Shown in pieces: positions 21,450-34,400 of a stretch of DNA of 64,000 bases. The stretch lies in NCBI GenBank assembly GCA_951804985.1, contig OX638133.1:69260367-69324366 (forward strand), read 5' to 3'. How positions within the stretch are numbered: position 1 is the first letter of the stretch; each line of letters opens with the position of its first letter. A program made the translations under genes and the position numbers. The DNA comes from Dryomyza anilis (lineage: Eukaryota > Arthropoda > Insecta > Diptera > Dryomyzidae). The notes beneath the pieces were generated by a model. That model saw only the letters and a list, made by a program, of their open reading frames with translations. It was not told the DNA's origin and ran no database searches.

Positions 21450-23150
21450 ATATTCAAAAAAATCAAAAAAAAAAATATTTTTGAAAAAAACTTTTTTTTG
21501 TTCAGTAATAACGATTATTTTTGATTTTTTAAATTTTGTCAGAAATAAAACTCAAAATTTAAATTTTTATTTTCAAACTCAAAAATAAAAATTAAAAATT
21601 ATTTTTTATTTTGTTTTGCTCAAGAATAAAGATTATTTTAGATTTATACTATTTTTTACTCAAAAATAACAATTAGGGTGCGGGGCGGGACGTTGTGCAT
21701 AATTTGATGTGCAGCAAAAATAATGTCCTTACGATGGAAAGGATGGAGTACTAGAATTTGGGTGATATTAGTGAACACTTTCGAAGGATCACGTTTGCTG
21801 GTGGTCAGTATTACAATTAATTTGGTCAGTATTACAATTAATTCGATAAATAAAACTTAAAAACAAATTTCGCCTGCATCTTATTTACTGGAGCACATGT
21901 TACTACACTCAGAAGAAAATGTACCATTAAGTACTTTATGGTACGACCATTGATCTTATGGTTCATGTATTAATAGTTTTTCCTTTTTAAATCAAAAGTT
22001 TTCTAATTAATTCAATAGTATTTGAAAAATTCAGTACCATAAATTTAAATATTTCAATATTATTATTTTAAATAGAATAAATACTGTTGTTTTAGTGGTT
22101 TCCTCCTATAATAATAAACGTGGTGTAAAAAAACACAAAAACGAATACACACATGTTCGTTTTGTACGTCATTCTGCGTGTTTACTCAAAATGGTCGCAT
22201 GTATTTTTCTGTAATATTCCACATTATTAAACGCGACATTGGAAAGGACTCAATGTATTTAATGTAAATAAATTATATTTACATATTTATTTATATTTAT
22301 ATTTATTACAGAAAATAAATAATACATCGAACTTCTAATATGGCAACGGACTCAAAAATAACTGCAGCCTTAAGTACTACAATCAATTATTGGAAACCAA
22401 AGCAAACATTAAATGTGTTATAACCTTTTGCAGCAAGAAGTGTTTTTTATGTGTGTGTTGTAAAAGTGAATATCAATTTCGACATTTAAATAAAATAATA
22501 TATACAGTAAATTTACTAAAATACATTTTTGTTTTAATAAATTATTAGGAAAATGTAATTCAACTATACAATAAAATTAATAATACGTATCATTAAATTT
22601 GTATAGATTTTTCTTATTGTAATTAAAATATCACATTATAAAATGGTACAACCACACATTGTATTAACAGTTTCAATATTACTGAACTAATGGGACGCAT
22701 CCTATTGACCAATTTTAATGGTATAAATTATTGTTTTTCTATTGAAATACTATCGATTTACCATGATTTTTTTCTGGGTGTACAAAAAAAGCTGCAAGTG
22801 CGTCATTGAAAATTTCATTGCGTCATTGAAGCACCCAAGTATATCATTGGTTTTTTTTCGGTGAATCTGTACCAATGTGATTACAGAAGAATCCAAATGT
22901 GTCATTGGAATTATTTTGGGTGAATCAATTCCAATGAGAAAAAAGTAAAAAAGTATAAATCAAAAAATAATCGTTATTCTTGAGCAAAAAAATAAAAATT
23001 AATTTTTAATTTTTATTTTTGATTTTTTAAACTAAAAATTGAAAATTGAGTTTTATTTCTGAGCAAGCAAACAAAAAAATTAAAAAAAATCGTTATATTT
23101 TGATTTTTTTCCCGTAAAAATCGTAAAAATCCGATTTTTTTCGATGGCAA
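21450..23150. mobile_element. Inverted-repeat element hosting a second DNA element
   Basis: The AT-rich arm at about 21480-21660 (phrases ataacgattatttttgattttttaa, aaataaaactcaaaatt) recurs in inverse orientation at about 22965-23105 (gttttatttctgagc, aataatcgttatt). Between them, 21904-22782 is a separate insertion with ends TACACTCAGAAGAAAAT and, on the complement, TACACCCAGAAAAAAAT. Neither part encodes a recognisable protein. Confidence 0.55.
21904..22782. mobile_element. MITE-like DNA element with TACACYCAGAARAAAAT ends
   Basis: Imperfect terminal inverted repeats of about 17 bases enclose 879 bases. Both ends continue with a 'taccat'/'atggta' motif a few bases inside. No transposase frame is present. 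The target duplication is unclear, possibly just TA or AC. Confidence 0.55.
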
Positions 23151-23740
23151 CTTCGAATTTTCGGAGGCCACATCGAATTTCCGAATTTCGTGTAAAGATA
23201 AATTGAAAAATTTCTAAGGATGAATTAATTAATTTAATTGAACTTATATACAAATGGGTTGTGTTTGTGATTCAAATTCAAAAATTGAAATTTGTGTTCA
23301 AAGAAGAAATTATTTTTTTTTTCAGATATTATTATTTATTATGCCAAAGCAATAATTGACATTATGTGAAGTTTTATTACACGATAAACATTAACGTTAA
23401 TCCCTGCGTAGGATCTTTATTTTTATTTTTAATCCACACAAGTTCCCATTTTAAATTAGTTCAAGTTAGAAATAGGTAAAAATTATATTAAAAAATCAAA
23501 ATTTCCTAGATTAAATTTAAATATTCTATTTTTCAAAATAATTTTAATATGCTAATTTTAATAATAAAATTCTATTTTTCACAATAGATTTCTTTTGACA
23601 AGTGATCTGAAAAATTCGAAGTGGCCTTCGAAAAAAAATCGAAGTGGCTTCCTAAAAAATCTATTTCCATTCATTTTTTCTATCAGGTTTTTGTATTCGC
23701 TACGAAATATAGTTACAGATTCTAAAAACAGATGGCATGT
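23151..23740. other. Upstream flank of botv
   Basis: AT-rich, with no gene. A short phrase, tcgaagtggcttc/ggccttcga, near 23610-23650 echoes ttcgaattttcggaggccac at 23155, so repeat sequence reaches close to the gene. Confidence 0.4.
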
Positions 23741-23751
23741 GCATCGCTCTC

Positions 23752-23765
23752 AAAACAGCTGTTTT
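23752..23765. promoter_or_regulatory. AACAGCTGTT palindrome upstream of botv
   Basis: The 14-base palindrome aaaacagctgtttt lies 218 bases before the botv start codon. It contains the CAGCTG E-box form that is over-represented in Drosophila core promoters (Ohler motif 5). The position suits a proximal promoter, but the transcription start is not visible. Confidence 0.45.
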
Positions 23766-23982
23766 GGCCATCGTCCAAATGTCAAATGCAGTCTGTAGAA
23801 TTTTCATTTGTTGCGGTTCGATTTTAGAGTACCACTTAAATTTAATTGATTTGTATTATAAACAAGAATACAATACACTAATTAGAAATTTATAACGATG
23901 TTATAAAAGTTATAAAAGTCAAGCACTTGCAAAGAAACAGTTGTGGTTGCTGCATCGGCACAAACAACGACACGACAACGTG

Positions 23983-26900
23983 ATGTCAACGTTCGATCTG
24001 CTGCCAAGCGCCACAACGTCTGCGTCTACTTTCCAGTTACTAAGTGGCTCTCCTGGCAACTCCCATGGACACCATCACAGTGGTAGCAACATGTGGTCGT
24101 GGTTCCGCCATCACCGCGTCTACAAAATGATTTTGTTTGTACTGCTGATACTAGTGCTGGTGCCGCTTTTTGCGCATCGCAGCCTGCTAAATGTAAGTAC
24201 ACCTATTATACCTATTATGTTGAGCTGTCTGTTTTACCATGATGGTTTTTCTTTTTTTCTGTTCGCAGCCCGTTACAGATGTGCCGCACTCAGTGCATCG
24301 CAGCCGTCCGCTGCTGGACGCCTATGAGGATTTTAGCACACTGCGTGCAACCGACTTGAAGATGCGCATCGAGGAAATGCTGCGCATTAAGGTGTGTTTA
24401 ACATGAATCACATAGCTCTTCCGAACATAATATCTTTTTTTTTGTAGAGCACCGTCTCGGTGGAGTTGCGTGAGCTAGAGTCGCGTCGTCAGAAACTGCT
24501 CTCGGACATCGGCCGCTACAATCAGAAGATCGAGGAATTAAAGCAGGAGCTGTTGCGCGAGCAGACCGATCTGGAGCGCCTTAAGATATCCGTGGAGCAG
24601 GCACAGCTGGCACAACGCGAAGCTGTGCAGCGCAACACGCCTGATCTCGCGTTGCCGCGCGCTCTCTATCCGCAGTCACTGCCTCTCGTGATGCCCGCCT
24701 TTAACGCAGCAGCCGCCCAGCCCTGTGAAATGCACAGCTGCTTCGACCACTCACGCTGCAGTTTAACTTCCGGCTTCCCCGTCTATCTGTACGAGCCGGA
24801 TGTACACACGGTGCTACGCGCCGGGTACGACATCGATGGCTTCCTCAAGACGACCATTAAGCAGACGCTTGGATTTAACGCGCACATTGTGCGTGATCCG
24901 CAGCAGGCGTGCATTTACTTGGTGCTATTGGGTGAGGCGCTGCTCGAGCATGATGTGCTGCAAAGTAATCGCTATACCGCCGAGGAGCAGGCGCATAAAT
25001 CGTCGGCCGTGGCAGCCATAGATGTCGACAAACTGTATCAATTGCCGTTTTGGGGTGGCGATGGACGCAACCATGTGTTGCTAAATCTGGCGCGACGTGA
25101 TCTAAACTCGAAGGGCACCAATGTTCTGAACAATGTCAACACTATGCGCGCCATGGTGGTGCAGTCGTCATTTGAACGCGCACAGTTCCGCCCCAACTTC
25201 GATCTGGTGGTGCCGCCAATGTTGGGACCGCCCGGTGGCGATGTGTGGCAGGAGTGTGCCGCCATGTTGCCGGCACGTCGTAAGTTTTTGCTGACATTTC
25301 AGGGCGAGCTGCGCCCACTGGATGTGCCGCTGCAACCACATCCGCTGGATGAGTTTATACTCGAGCATCTCGCGGACATGTCGCGTGGTGAGTACGCTGC
25401 AATTGAAGCAGCAGAACTTTTCAATTCGGTACATTTAATACAATTATTATAAAACGTATCTCACTTTACTAAATTTTCTGATTGAATTTGGAGAGGTCAA
25501 CTTTTAACAGAAATATAATAATTAATTCAAATAGAATAAAATAATTGTATATCGAATTGAAATAAGAAACGGACAAAATTGTCCTTTTCCTAATTCAATA
25601 TGATATTGACTTAATGTACCGCATAGCATAAATAAATAATTTGTCATTTATCATCTTCGACCAGGCTCCACACAGGACAAATTTTTGCTGCAGTTCAAAT
25701 GTGTGCCCGCCACTGAGCAACATGATGCCAACTCGCTGACCGATTGGTCGCTCTGCGGCACAGACTCCTCCCGCAAAGCCATTCTCAAGGATTCCACATA
25801 CGCACTGATACTGCCGCCGTTACAGCAGCGCATAAGCTCAACACTCATGCTCGCACGTCTTTATGAGGCTTTGCGCTCTGGCGCCATACCCGTCATTCTT
25901 GGTGCCGACGAAGTTACGCTGCCCTATGCGGAGACAATTGACTGGCGACGCATTGCACTGTTGTTGCCAAAGGCGCGCATCACTGAGTTACATTTCCTAT
26001 TGCGCGCCGTGCAGGACGCCGATCTATTGACGATGCGTCGACAGGGTCGCTTGATTTGGGAGCGTTACCTCAGTTCGGTACAGGCCACAGTTGATACAAT
26101 CATCGCCAGTTTGCGTGATCGGCTGGGCATACCGCCGCGGCCAGTGCCCCCGGTTGTGGCGCAAAGCGTATTCAACAACACGTTCATACCGCTCAAATCC
26201 GAACCGCCCGTTGGACTGGATGCCGAGCCAGAGGAGTCGCTGGGACCCATGGAACCTCCGTATCCCAGTCCTGCATTTCGTCGAAACTACACCATTCTGC
26301 GTGTACAATCGCGGGAGGCTTGGAACGATTGGGTACGTAAAGAAGTAGTGTTTTTTAAAGGAATGAATATTAAAGAGTTGGTTCTTAATATTTAAATTTG
26401 TTAAAAGAGTTTCTATCTTCATTACAGCGACTTGGTAATTTTCTAAACGATATTTTATAATTTATAGAAGTAGATTTATCCTTCTGTACATATGTATGTT
26501 GTAATCACGATTACAGAGACTCAAAAAGTGCTATCCCAATGAAACTCAAAATTTAGATTACTTAGTTTTCTAACATTTTTGATCTACGCCCTTTTTCTAG
26601 GTCTAAAATCAACTAAAAAAAGCAACCGCTACCCTAATAAAAAAAAAAACAATTATTGGTAAACATCTCTAGTTCTCTCAAAATACTTTTACCAACTTTA
26701 CAAAATGTCTGTTTAGAAGCTTAAAGAATTAAATAGATTTATTCCTGAATGTATTATTGAATTCATAAATTCCCTGGAACTTCTAAAAAATATATTTAAT
26801 TCGGTCGTACAAAAGAAGTACTCATTGAAACGTATTGCGTCAAGTATTTCGGCTAATCATTCATTCCTTTTGACTTATAAAACAATCTTAAACATTCTTC

Positions 26901-29900
26901 TACCGAATATAACATTGCAATATTAGTGCGGTTTTTTGTGATTCCTAATTTGAAAAAATCTTTTGCAGGTTGATCCTTTCTACATGTACCCGCAACTGCC
27001 CTTTGATCCGGTGCTGCCTTCTGAAGCCAAGTTCGTCGGTTCTGACGTTGGTTTCCGTCCGATTGGCAAAGGCAGCGGCGGCGCAGGCAAAGAATTCAGC
27101 GAGGCGCTTGGCGGAAACTATCCACGCGAACAGTTCACCATAGTTATACTGACGTACGAGCGTGAGCAGGTGCTAATGGATTCGCTTGGTCGCCTTTATG
27201 GTCTACCGTATTTGCACAAAGTCGTTGTCGTTTGGAACTCACCAAAGCCACCGCTCGAGGATTTACGTTGGCCGGACATCGGTGTGCCGGTGGCAGTGGT
27301 ACGTGCACCACGAAATTCGCTCAACAATCGCTTCATGCCCTTCGATGTCATCGAGACGGAGGCTGTTCTCTCTGTGGACGACGATGCGCATCTGCGTCAC
27401 GACGAGATACTATTTAGTTTTCGTGTGTGGCGCGAACATCGCGATCGAGTAGTCGGCTTCCCTGGTCGATTTCATGCCTGGGATCTGAATACGAATCAAA
27501 ACTGGAACTACAACTCGAACTACAGCTGCGAGCTGAGCATGGTGCTGACCGGCGCCGCCTTCATACACAAATACTACATGTACCTGTACACGTATCATCT
27601 GCCGCAGGCGATACGCGACAAGGTTGATGAGTACATGAATTGCGAGGACATCGCCATGAATTTTTTGGTGTCGCATTTGACGCGCAAACCCCCAGTCAAG
27701 GTGACATCGCGTTGGACGTTCCGCTGTCCCGGCTGCCCGGTGTCGCTGAGCGAGGATGAAACTCATTTTCAGGAGCGTCACAAATGCATTAACTTCTTTT
27801 CGCAGGTACGATAATTTTTCTTACATCGTTAGAGGGTTTTTGACCAAACTTCTTATTAACTTAAGAAAAATGTCTGTTTAAAAGAAGAAATAGTTATCTC
27901 ACTGAATATTGAACCAAGATCTATATTTTTGAATCTCCAAATTATCTGGAACTATTAAAAAATATGGTGCCTAGTTATCTATCGTGTATGAAAAATTTCG
28001 TAATTTAGTTAAGAAGCAAAAACACCGGATAGGTAAGAGAAATCTGTTCGGTAGGAACACCAATTGTCTGTGGGATATTTCTGACATTGTACTCCTCGCT
28101 GGGGATGCCATCTAATCAATAACAACGGAAATCTTACCAAGACAAAATTTTGAAGTCTGCCAATCTGACATATAAGACTGGTTTACGTATGTCTAATCGA
28201 ATATTCCCAGACTGCTCTAAAACCCATCAAGGATCTGGTGCTGGAAAGTTTCTGGAATCTGATAAGAGAATACTTTACTTTGCCTTAGGTGACAATGCCT
28301 CGGTATTACCAGTCGAGGTTATTGCTATACTTATGGCCATAAGAACTACATTATAGATAACAGATGGTGGACGAGAGCTATTTCTGTGTGCATCGACTGT
28401 GCTAAGCTCCTGAACGCAAAGAACTTTCCGAGAGCATATTATGTTGGTACCACATAGTATTATCTACGTCCAACATACTCAAAAATTAGGAGGCTGATCT
28501 TTGGCACGATCAGTCGGTCTTTTACCTATGTTTCTTCTATTTTTAACATGTACCCACATAATACAGAGGTTCATTTTTTTATTTCATGGTAAAAGTATGT
28601 TTAAATCGTAACGAATATTTTCAGTCCGAATTCGTTATTCTAAATCGAATTTAAAATACGGAAATAAGCTATCACAGGATCCGTGCAGAACGACAGATCG
28701 TTCTAATGGTTTGACATACAACTGCTGATTTCGAATTTATATATCCGTTCCGCACGAATACTAAGACGCGGATTTCCGTTAGAATGGGCTTTAGATCAGA
28801 GGATAATAATGCTATAATCGCGAATATAGTTGGTCGGTACACCTACTCACTAGTAGGGGAGACCAGGGCTCAGTCGACACCAGGATAAAGTCGATTTTTG
28901 GGTACTCTAATTAAAGAAAATTGTTTAATTGTTAAAGAAAATATTTTGCAGTTGTTTTCAAGATTCGTAAACCGTGGTGGTCGCTCGACCAATTAAACCG
29001 TATTAGCGCTTTATTTAATTTCTTCAGAGATATGTAGGATTTATAAAGATGGCTTAGAGCGATTATTTACTTAGGTGGCCCTTACAACCCTGTGTCGGTC
29101 GTGGCCGCTGTTATAATTCCTCGCCAGTCGTTTCTGCTTTGCGCTGATGCTTTTTTAAAAACCCAAGAGTCCTCAGATTGTCATTCACTTGGTCTTTCCA
29201 ACGCAGATTTCGACGTGCTCCTCAAGTCTTGTTTAAAGAACTTTCTTGGCTGCATCAGTTTCGTCCATTCGTTCGACATGACCACCGATGCCGTTTGTTA
29301 GCTCATGGTTCATACTAATTCGATACTCGTAGCAAAGCAGATAGGGCCAAACATTTTACGGAGAATCATGCTCTCCAACGCTCCCAATGCTCTCATCGGT
29401 GGCGGCCAACGTCCATGTTTCTGCACCATAAAGTAGACGGGCATGATAAGTGAGTTGTACAACATTATTTTTGTCCGGCGAGAGAAGGTGCTGCTTCTTA
29501 ATAGCCTGCTGAACCCAAAGTAGCACCTATTGGTAAGAATTATTCTCCGTTTAATTTCCAGGCTGAAATCGTTGTTGGTATTAATGCTGGATCCAAGATA
29601 TACGAATTCCTTCACAATGTCGAACTTGTGAGTGTGGAAATTAGAGCGACTATAACTTACTTTATTCTAACACCAAACTGTTTCTAATTCAATATTTCTC
29701 GTCCTTAGTATTTTTAAATGCAGTTGGTTTCATTTAGAAACCCTTAAAATATAGTGTTCATAAATTTAGAGAAAATGTATGTCCGTATCATTTCAGGAAT
29801 ATTTTTATTTTAACATTATAAATAGGGCAACGACATTAAATTCCCAACAATATTTTTTTCTAAACTAGCTAAAAATTGTTCATTCCCTCCCACAGGTCTT

Positions 29901-30000
29901 TGGCTATACGCCTCTACTTAATACACAGTTTCGCGCCGATTCAATACTCTTCAAGACACGCATACCGCACGATAAGCAGAAATGCTTTAAATACATTTAA
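23983..30000 (+). CDS. botv: Botv, exostosin-like 3 (EXTL3) glycosyltransferase
   Basis: EXTL3-family enzymes are Golgi type II membrane proteins that add the first GlcNAc to the linkage tetrasaccharide and so start heparan sulfate chains. Coding exons are 23983-24192, 24269-24391, 24448-25387, 25665-26332, 26969-27805 and 29896-30000, all with GT-AG borders and consistent phases, giving 960 residues (Drosophila Botv is about 970). The start is the first ATG after an in-frame TAA. Residues 49-64 form the membrane anchor, 112-170 a coiled-coil stem and about 220-560 the exostosin domain. About 704-930 is the GT64 transferase domain, with the DDD metal-binding motif at 784-786 (SVDDDAH). The C-terminus keeps the RCPGCP and KCFKYI residues. 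No break or missing key residue was seen. The gene is convergent with the ANKRD13-like gene. Confidence 0.95.
26333..26968 (+). other. botv intron 4
   Basis: A 636-base intron between a GTACGT donor and a TTTTGCAG acceptor, phase 0. It is AT-rich and nothing recognisable lies inside. Confidence 0.85.
28150..28356 (+). pseudogene. RNase H-like fragment of a LINE
   Basis: A plus-strand frame contains [15 protein letters not shown] followed about 20 residues later by [14 protein letters not shown]. These resemble the 'YTDGSK...GAG' strand and the 'ATVFQAE..AI' helix of the RNase H domain carried by I, LOA and related LINE clades. The rest of the element is not recognisable on either side, so it is a relic. 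Confidence 0.5.
29054..29649 (-). mobile_element. 5'-truncated LINE with 9-bp target duplication
   Basis: The minus-strand frame 29615-29310 ([15 protein letters not shown], then [16 protein letters not shown], then [11 protein letters not shown]) is clearly related to the C-terminal part of the reverse transcriptase pseudogene at 14902-16627. The 3' ends also match (aggtggcccttacaacc here, aaatggcccttacaacc there). The direct repeat ttagagcga at 29054-29062 and 29641-29649 is a perfect target duplication, so the element proper is 29063-29640. It sits antisense in botv intron 5. Confidence 0.85.
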
Positions 30001-31438
30001 GCACTACACTGCAACATTTGGACTGCAACATATAGTAACGAAATATAAATTAAATCATAAGCATATGATGAAAGTGATTGACGTAACGTAACAGTTTTAA
30101 CTGTGTGTCATATTAGTTCTAAGTAGACTTAGGTGTACTAACTACCAACTGAATAATACAAGTTCTTTTAATTAGTGTTAAGTCTTAGTCTGTATTGTGA
30201 ATAGTGTAACAAATTTTACAAACTACTATTATTATTATGTTTTCTATAGCTTATGGCTTTTATCTATTATATACTTTAAGTGCAATAATCCAATTTTATA
30301 CACAAATTTATATACACAAACAAACTCACATGAATGATGCTATAAATTAGTTTTTTTTATTTTAGATTTTATTGTAATTGTAAAAAAACAAATTGATAGA
30401 TTGGTTTTAAATTTTAAATAGTTGTACTTTTTTAACACGAGCACAGATTATATAAAAAAAAAGACTTGACTCTCGAAATTCGCATTCCTAAACACAGCAC
30501 TACAAACTTTTATCTTTATCTGCATGAAATTAACCGACCAGCTAATACACTCCATGCACTTGACTCCAGTGGTAATAAAACAAATTTGCAAGCGTCTCTT
30601 TATCATAACTAAATCGCAGTTTTTATTTTAATTGTTAAATTCTTTACAAATGATAGTTTCCTAGATTGTTTGTTTGTTTTTTATTATTGTATATATATAA
30701 TATATATGGTATGGCTTTTGCCAGTTTTTATATTTGCTTAAATTTATACATATTTTGGAATTGTTTTATTTTTACGCGAAGTACGCTGCTTAGTTTAAAT
30801 AAATATATTTATATTGTATTCAAAATATATTCAATACAAATGTTTAGAGTTTATAAAAGTGATGGTATTTGAAGTTTTCTCATTTCTTTCAATAGTGTAA
30901 GTCTTGAATAAATGAATAGCCATATTTCTAAATAAAAATTAACAGCTGCACATAAACCAAGATATTTATAGTAATCAAAACTAAGTTATCACATAGTTTC
31001 ATTTTAAAAGAATTTAGAATCTAATACGACGCATGAAAGAATTTGTCAAAAATCACTAAACTTACTTCTTAAAGCTTACGAACGGCGCGCTTTTAAATGC
31101 GTTCTGATTGTAACAGTTGACATTGAGTTATTAAAGCGAGAAGTTAAAGAAATATACAATAAAGCAGATGCAGATAATAAATAAAAACAATTTTTTTTCT
31201 CAATACTTAAAAAGTTTTACATACATAATTAGCTTAGAACAACAAAATTAAATACAAATAATAATTATAATAATAATAAAATTAATTTTTACAATTTAAT
31301 GAATAACAATTTCTATGGGTAGAAAACAAAAACAAATGTGGTTTTCACAAAAAAGCAAGCAAAAACTCAAATACAGAAATTTTACTTTGTTTCGCAATTG
31401 ATTTGGCTTCGTTTAGGATACGCTTGTGTTGAATCTGC
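30001..31438. other. 3' flanks of the convergent botv and ANKRD13-like genes
   Basis: Both 3' untranslated regions must end here, botv from the left and the ANKRD13-like gene from the right. Candidate AATAAA signals for botv lie at 30798-30803 and 30907-30912, but the AT content makes such hexamers common. There is no other gene signal. Confidence 0.5.
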
Positions 31439-34400
31439 TCAATTCTCTTGCAAACTCAGCTTCATTGCCTGCTCAATCATCTCCTGTTCGCGCCGCAACT
31501 CGAGCTCGTATTGTTTTTGATCCTGTTGGCTGAGACGTAGCGCCATTGCCAGATCGGGATCCATGTACTTGAAGCCGCCATCATCGTCGTCCGAAACGGG
31601 AGACGCAGTTTCGCGTATGGCTGCGCCGCATAACGATTCCTGCAGCACCCTGTTTGTTTTGGCGAAATGCAAAGAAGAAGAAGAGGATGTTTGTGGGGAA
31701 TAAATTTCAGGTATTTAGCGATATAGGAGCTGCAAGCTTTTAAATATAAATGAATGGCTTAAAGCGTTGGTGGGAGCGACAATTGTTAATTACATAAAAC
31801 ACAAAAATTGGTTAATGTTTTCAAAAATTTAAGCTTTAGTCGAGCCCACGTATTTTTTATTTCATATTTGAAATTGGATGAAAGTACTTTTTTGTTCTGT
31901 TCAATCAATAAATCAAGTTTATTATTAATTGAAAATTTAAGCCTCTGATTAATGGATTAATCACAATTTTGATTAATCAGAATCATCAGAAACTGACCGT
32001 TATTAATCGGTTAATGAAGCCAGTGTGTTTAATCACACAGCTCTAATTTTGGGTATTATTTTTAATTATTAAAATATTAACTTTTCTTTTTATATTAAAA
32101 TTTTCATTGACAATGTAAACAAAATTTACGTTTAAAGTAATTGTTAAATCTACTTTGTTAAAGTCCAGTCCTGTAATATTTGTATTCTTACAAGGGTCTA
32201 AAAATTTGATTGTAATATTCTTTAAAAATTAACGCGATAGCCAAAAAATGCTTCATCTTCAGTAATGACCATAGAAATAATCGTGTAGAGTAGTAGAATA
32301 AATTGAAAACATATCGAGACTTATTTGCGAAATATTTAAAAATATAAAATTGTAGTCAAAAATGAAGCCCCAATTTCTTTCAACAAACTTTAAATATACA
32401 AAAGATCTATTTAAAAATCTTTTTCATATAAGCAAGATCATTTTTGGCTTGATTTGATGGCGCTGAGGTAGAACGTCCACGTTCTCTGTTCGTCGGAGAC
32501 GGTGACATACGCTCACGCTCCACACCTGGCACAGGCGTTGGAGAACGTTCTTTGCGAAAGCGTCCACAAAATGAGGGCGCAGCATTTAAAGCGCTGCTAC
32601 TGCTGCTGTTCTGCGCATAAATATTGGGTGATAAACGATGGGATGAAAGGCGCTGCCGCTGATACGATCTGGGCACAGAAAATCTGGCAAATGCACAAAA
32701 GCAAAAAACACAGACAAAAGCAAAAGGAAGCCAAAGCAAGAAGGACAGGATAAAAGGGTTGGAGAATAGAGATAATTTTTAAAGTTGAAATATTAAACGC
32801 AAAAAATGTGTAAAAGACATAAAACCATAAAAATCAAACAAGTACCTTTGCAGTTGTGTATCTTCATCGGGTAGGACGGCGGCACCCTCAGCACCGACGC
32901 CCTGGCCACGCAAAGCTTCCCAGATGTCCACTTTGTCACCATCGTCCTCGGCTACGCCGCATGCGCCGCTGCTGCTTTCGACCAGACTCTGCTCGATGGC
33001 GAACTGCAGCATGTCGTCCTCGTCAAGTGTCATCTGACGACGCACGTCGGTATCTGGAATAATTAAAATGTCTAAAATATGAGTATTATAAAATAAAAAT
33101 AAACGAATCACTCTAATTTTGGAAGTCATATTGAATACAAATTATGTATTCAAATTAAATATCGAAAAAAAGCGACATCATTCTAAATAGGTCGGAATTT
33201 ATCGATATATAAAATTTGATATCCCATATTAAAAAAAAATATAAATAAAAAAAAAAAAAAATTAAAAAAAAATCCCTCTTAAGAGTAAATGAGTCGCAAG
33301 ACAATTGAGCAAACTAAGCAATGTGTCAGCGCACTGGGGTAATGTGCGAGAAAGAGATAGAAGATCAGCGCATTAAAAACACATAAGTGCGAATGAGATG
33401 CATAGCATGCGTCATTCACGAAACGAGTAGAAGGTTCTCGAAACATGTCGAAGCTGGTCGAACTGATGCATGCCGCATCTGAGGCACAGCACTTCAGTAG
33501 TAATTGGAAAGTGGTCGAGTACGTCTCGTGTGAGAACAATGTCAAGTTAAATAGTGGACATGCAGCAGTTGTTAAAAGTTGTTTATTAAAGTTAATTGTC
33601 ATAATTTAAACCAAATAAAAGAGTGTTTTTATTTTGAACACAATCCAGAGATACGAACTTGTAGAACATGCCATTTATTGGGGATTTTTTTAGTGCCCAA
33701 ATATGATTGTTTTAAGAGCAATGAAGGTCTCATAAATATTAGGGTTTTTGGGCTCATAAAATGGTAGCCATTTCGGCCCTCAAAGCTTCAAAGTCTGATA
33801 AATAAACAAATAAATAAGGGGGTTAGGGGTTCTTTTATATGTGTGTTTTAGGGGTAATCAAAATTTCATTATTATGAGGGTTTTTGGGTTCATAAAATGA
33901 TGTCCTCCACCTAGGAGTCGGAAGCCTTTTCGGTCTCTTTGTAATGCTCAACTATGAATATTTTAGAAGTTTTAAGTCTCATAAATATAATGATTTTTGG
34001 ATTTTGAAATGGTGCCCAGGGCGCGAGTCGAAATACTTAAATTTTAGTTTAAAATTTTTCTAGAACTGTGTCAAACATTCGTAATACCTACCTCTATTGG
34101 CATAATGCGTTGGTATATCAAAACAACGATCGTCCACGATGCACGTCACTCGATCGTCTTCGTTTATCGTAGACACATTGTCCACCGGCGCAGTCATGGC
34201 AAAAACATTGCCAAATGTAATGCATGCATTAAGCACATGGAAGAGCGGAATCTCGACTTTTACTGGAAAACCGGATGGCAGTTGCATGGTGATAAAGTCT
34301 TTAAGTTTGGACACGTGTGGACTGGCCATTGTGGACATCAGGTCTAGAATGGGTAGCACTTGCTCCTGCAAGCGTATGGGAAACTCTTCGGATAGCCAGA

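Larger units (their letters stand above)
27806..29895 (+). other. botv intron 5, with LINE debris
   Basis: A 2.1-kb intron (GTACGA donor, CCCACAG acceptor, phase 0) much longer than the other botv introns. It contains an RNase H-like fragment at 28150-28356 and a 5'-truncated LINE at 29063-29640, both described separately. These insertions explain its length. Confidence 0.85.

Noticed and set aside
22100..22330. Possible promoter or gene start in a less AT-rich patch
   Set aside because: It lies inside the MITE-like element 21904-22782 and lacks a frame or splice sites.
25038..25434. Antisense frames opposite botv exon 3
   Set aside because: They are shadows caused by the codon composition of the sense exon. 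They have no conserved motifs.
26024..26422. 132-residue minus-strand frame over botv exon 4
   Set aside because: It runs across the exon-intron border opposite a clearly coding exon and has no recognisable domain.
27410..27781. 123-residue minus-strand frame over botv exon 5
   Set aside because: It is opposite the GT64 domain and is a compositional shadow.
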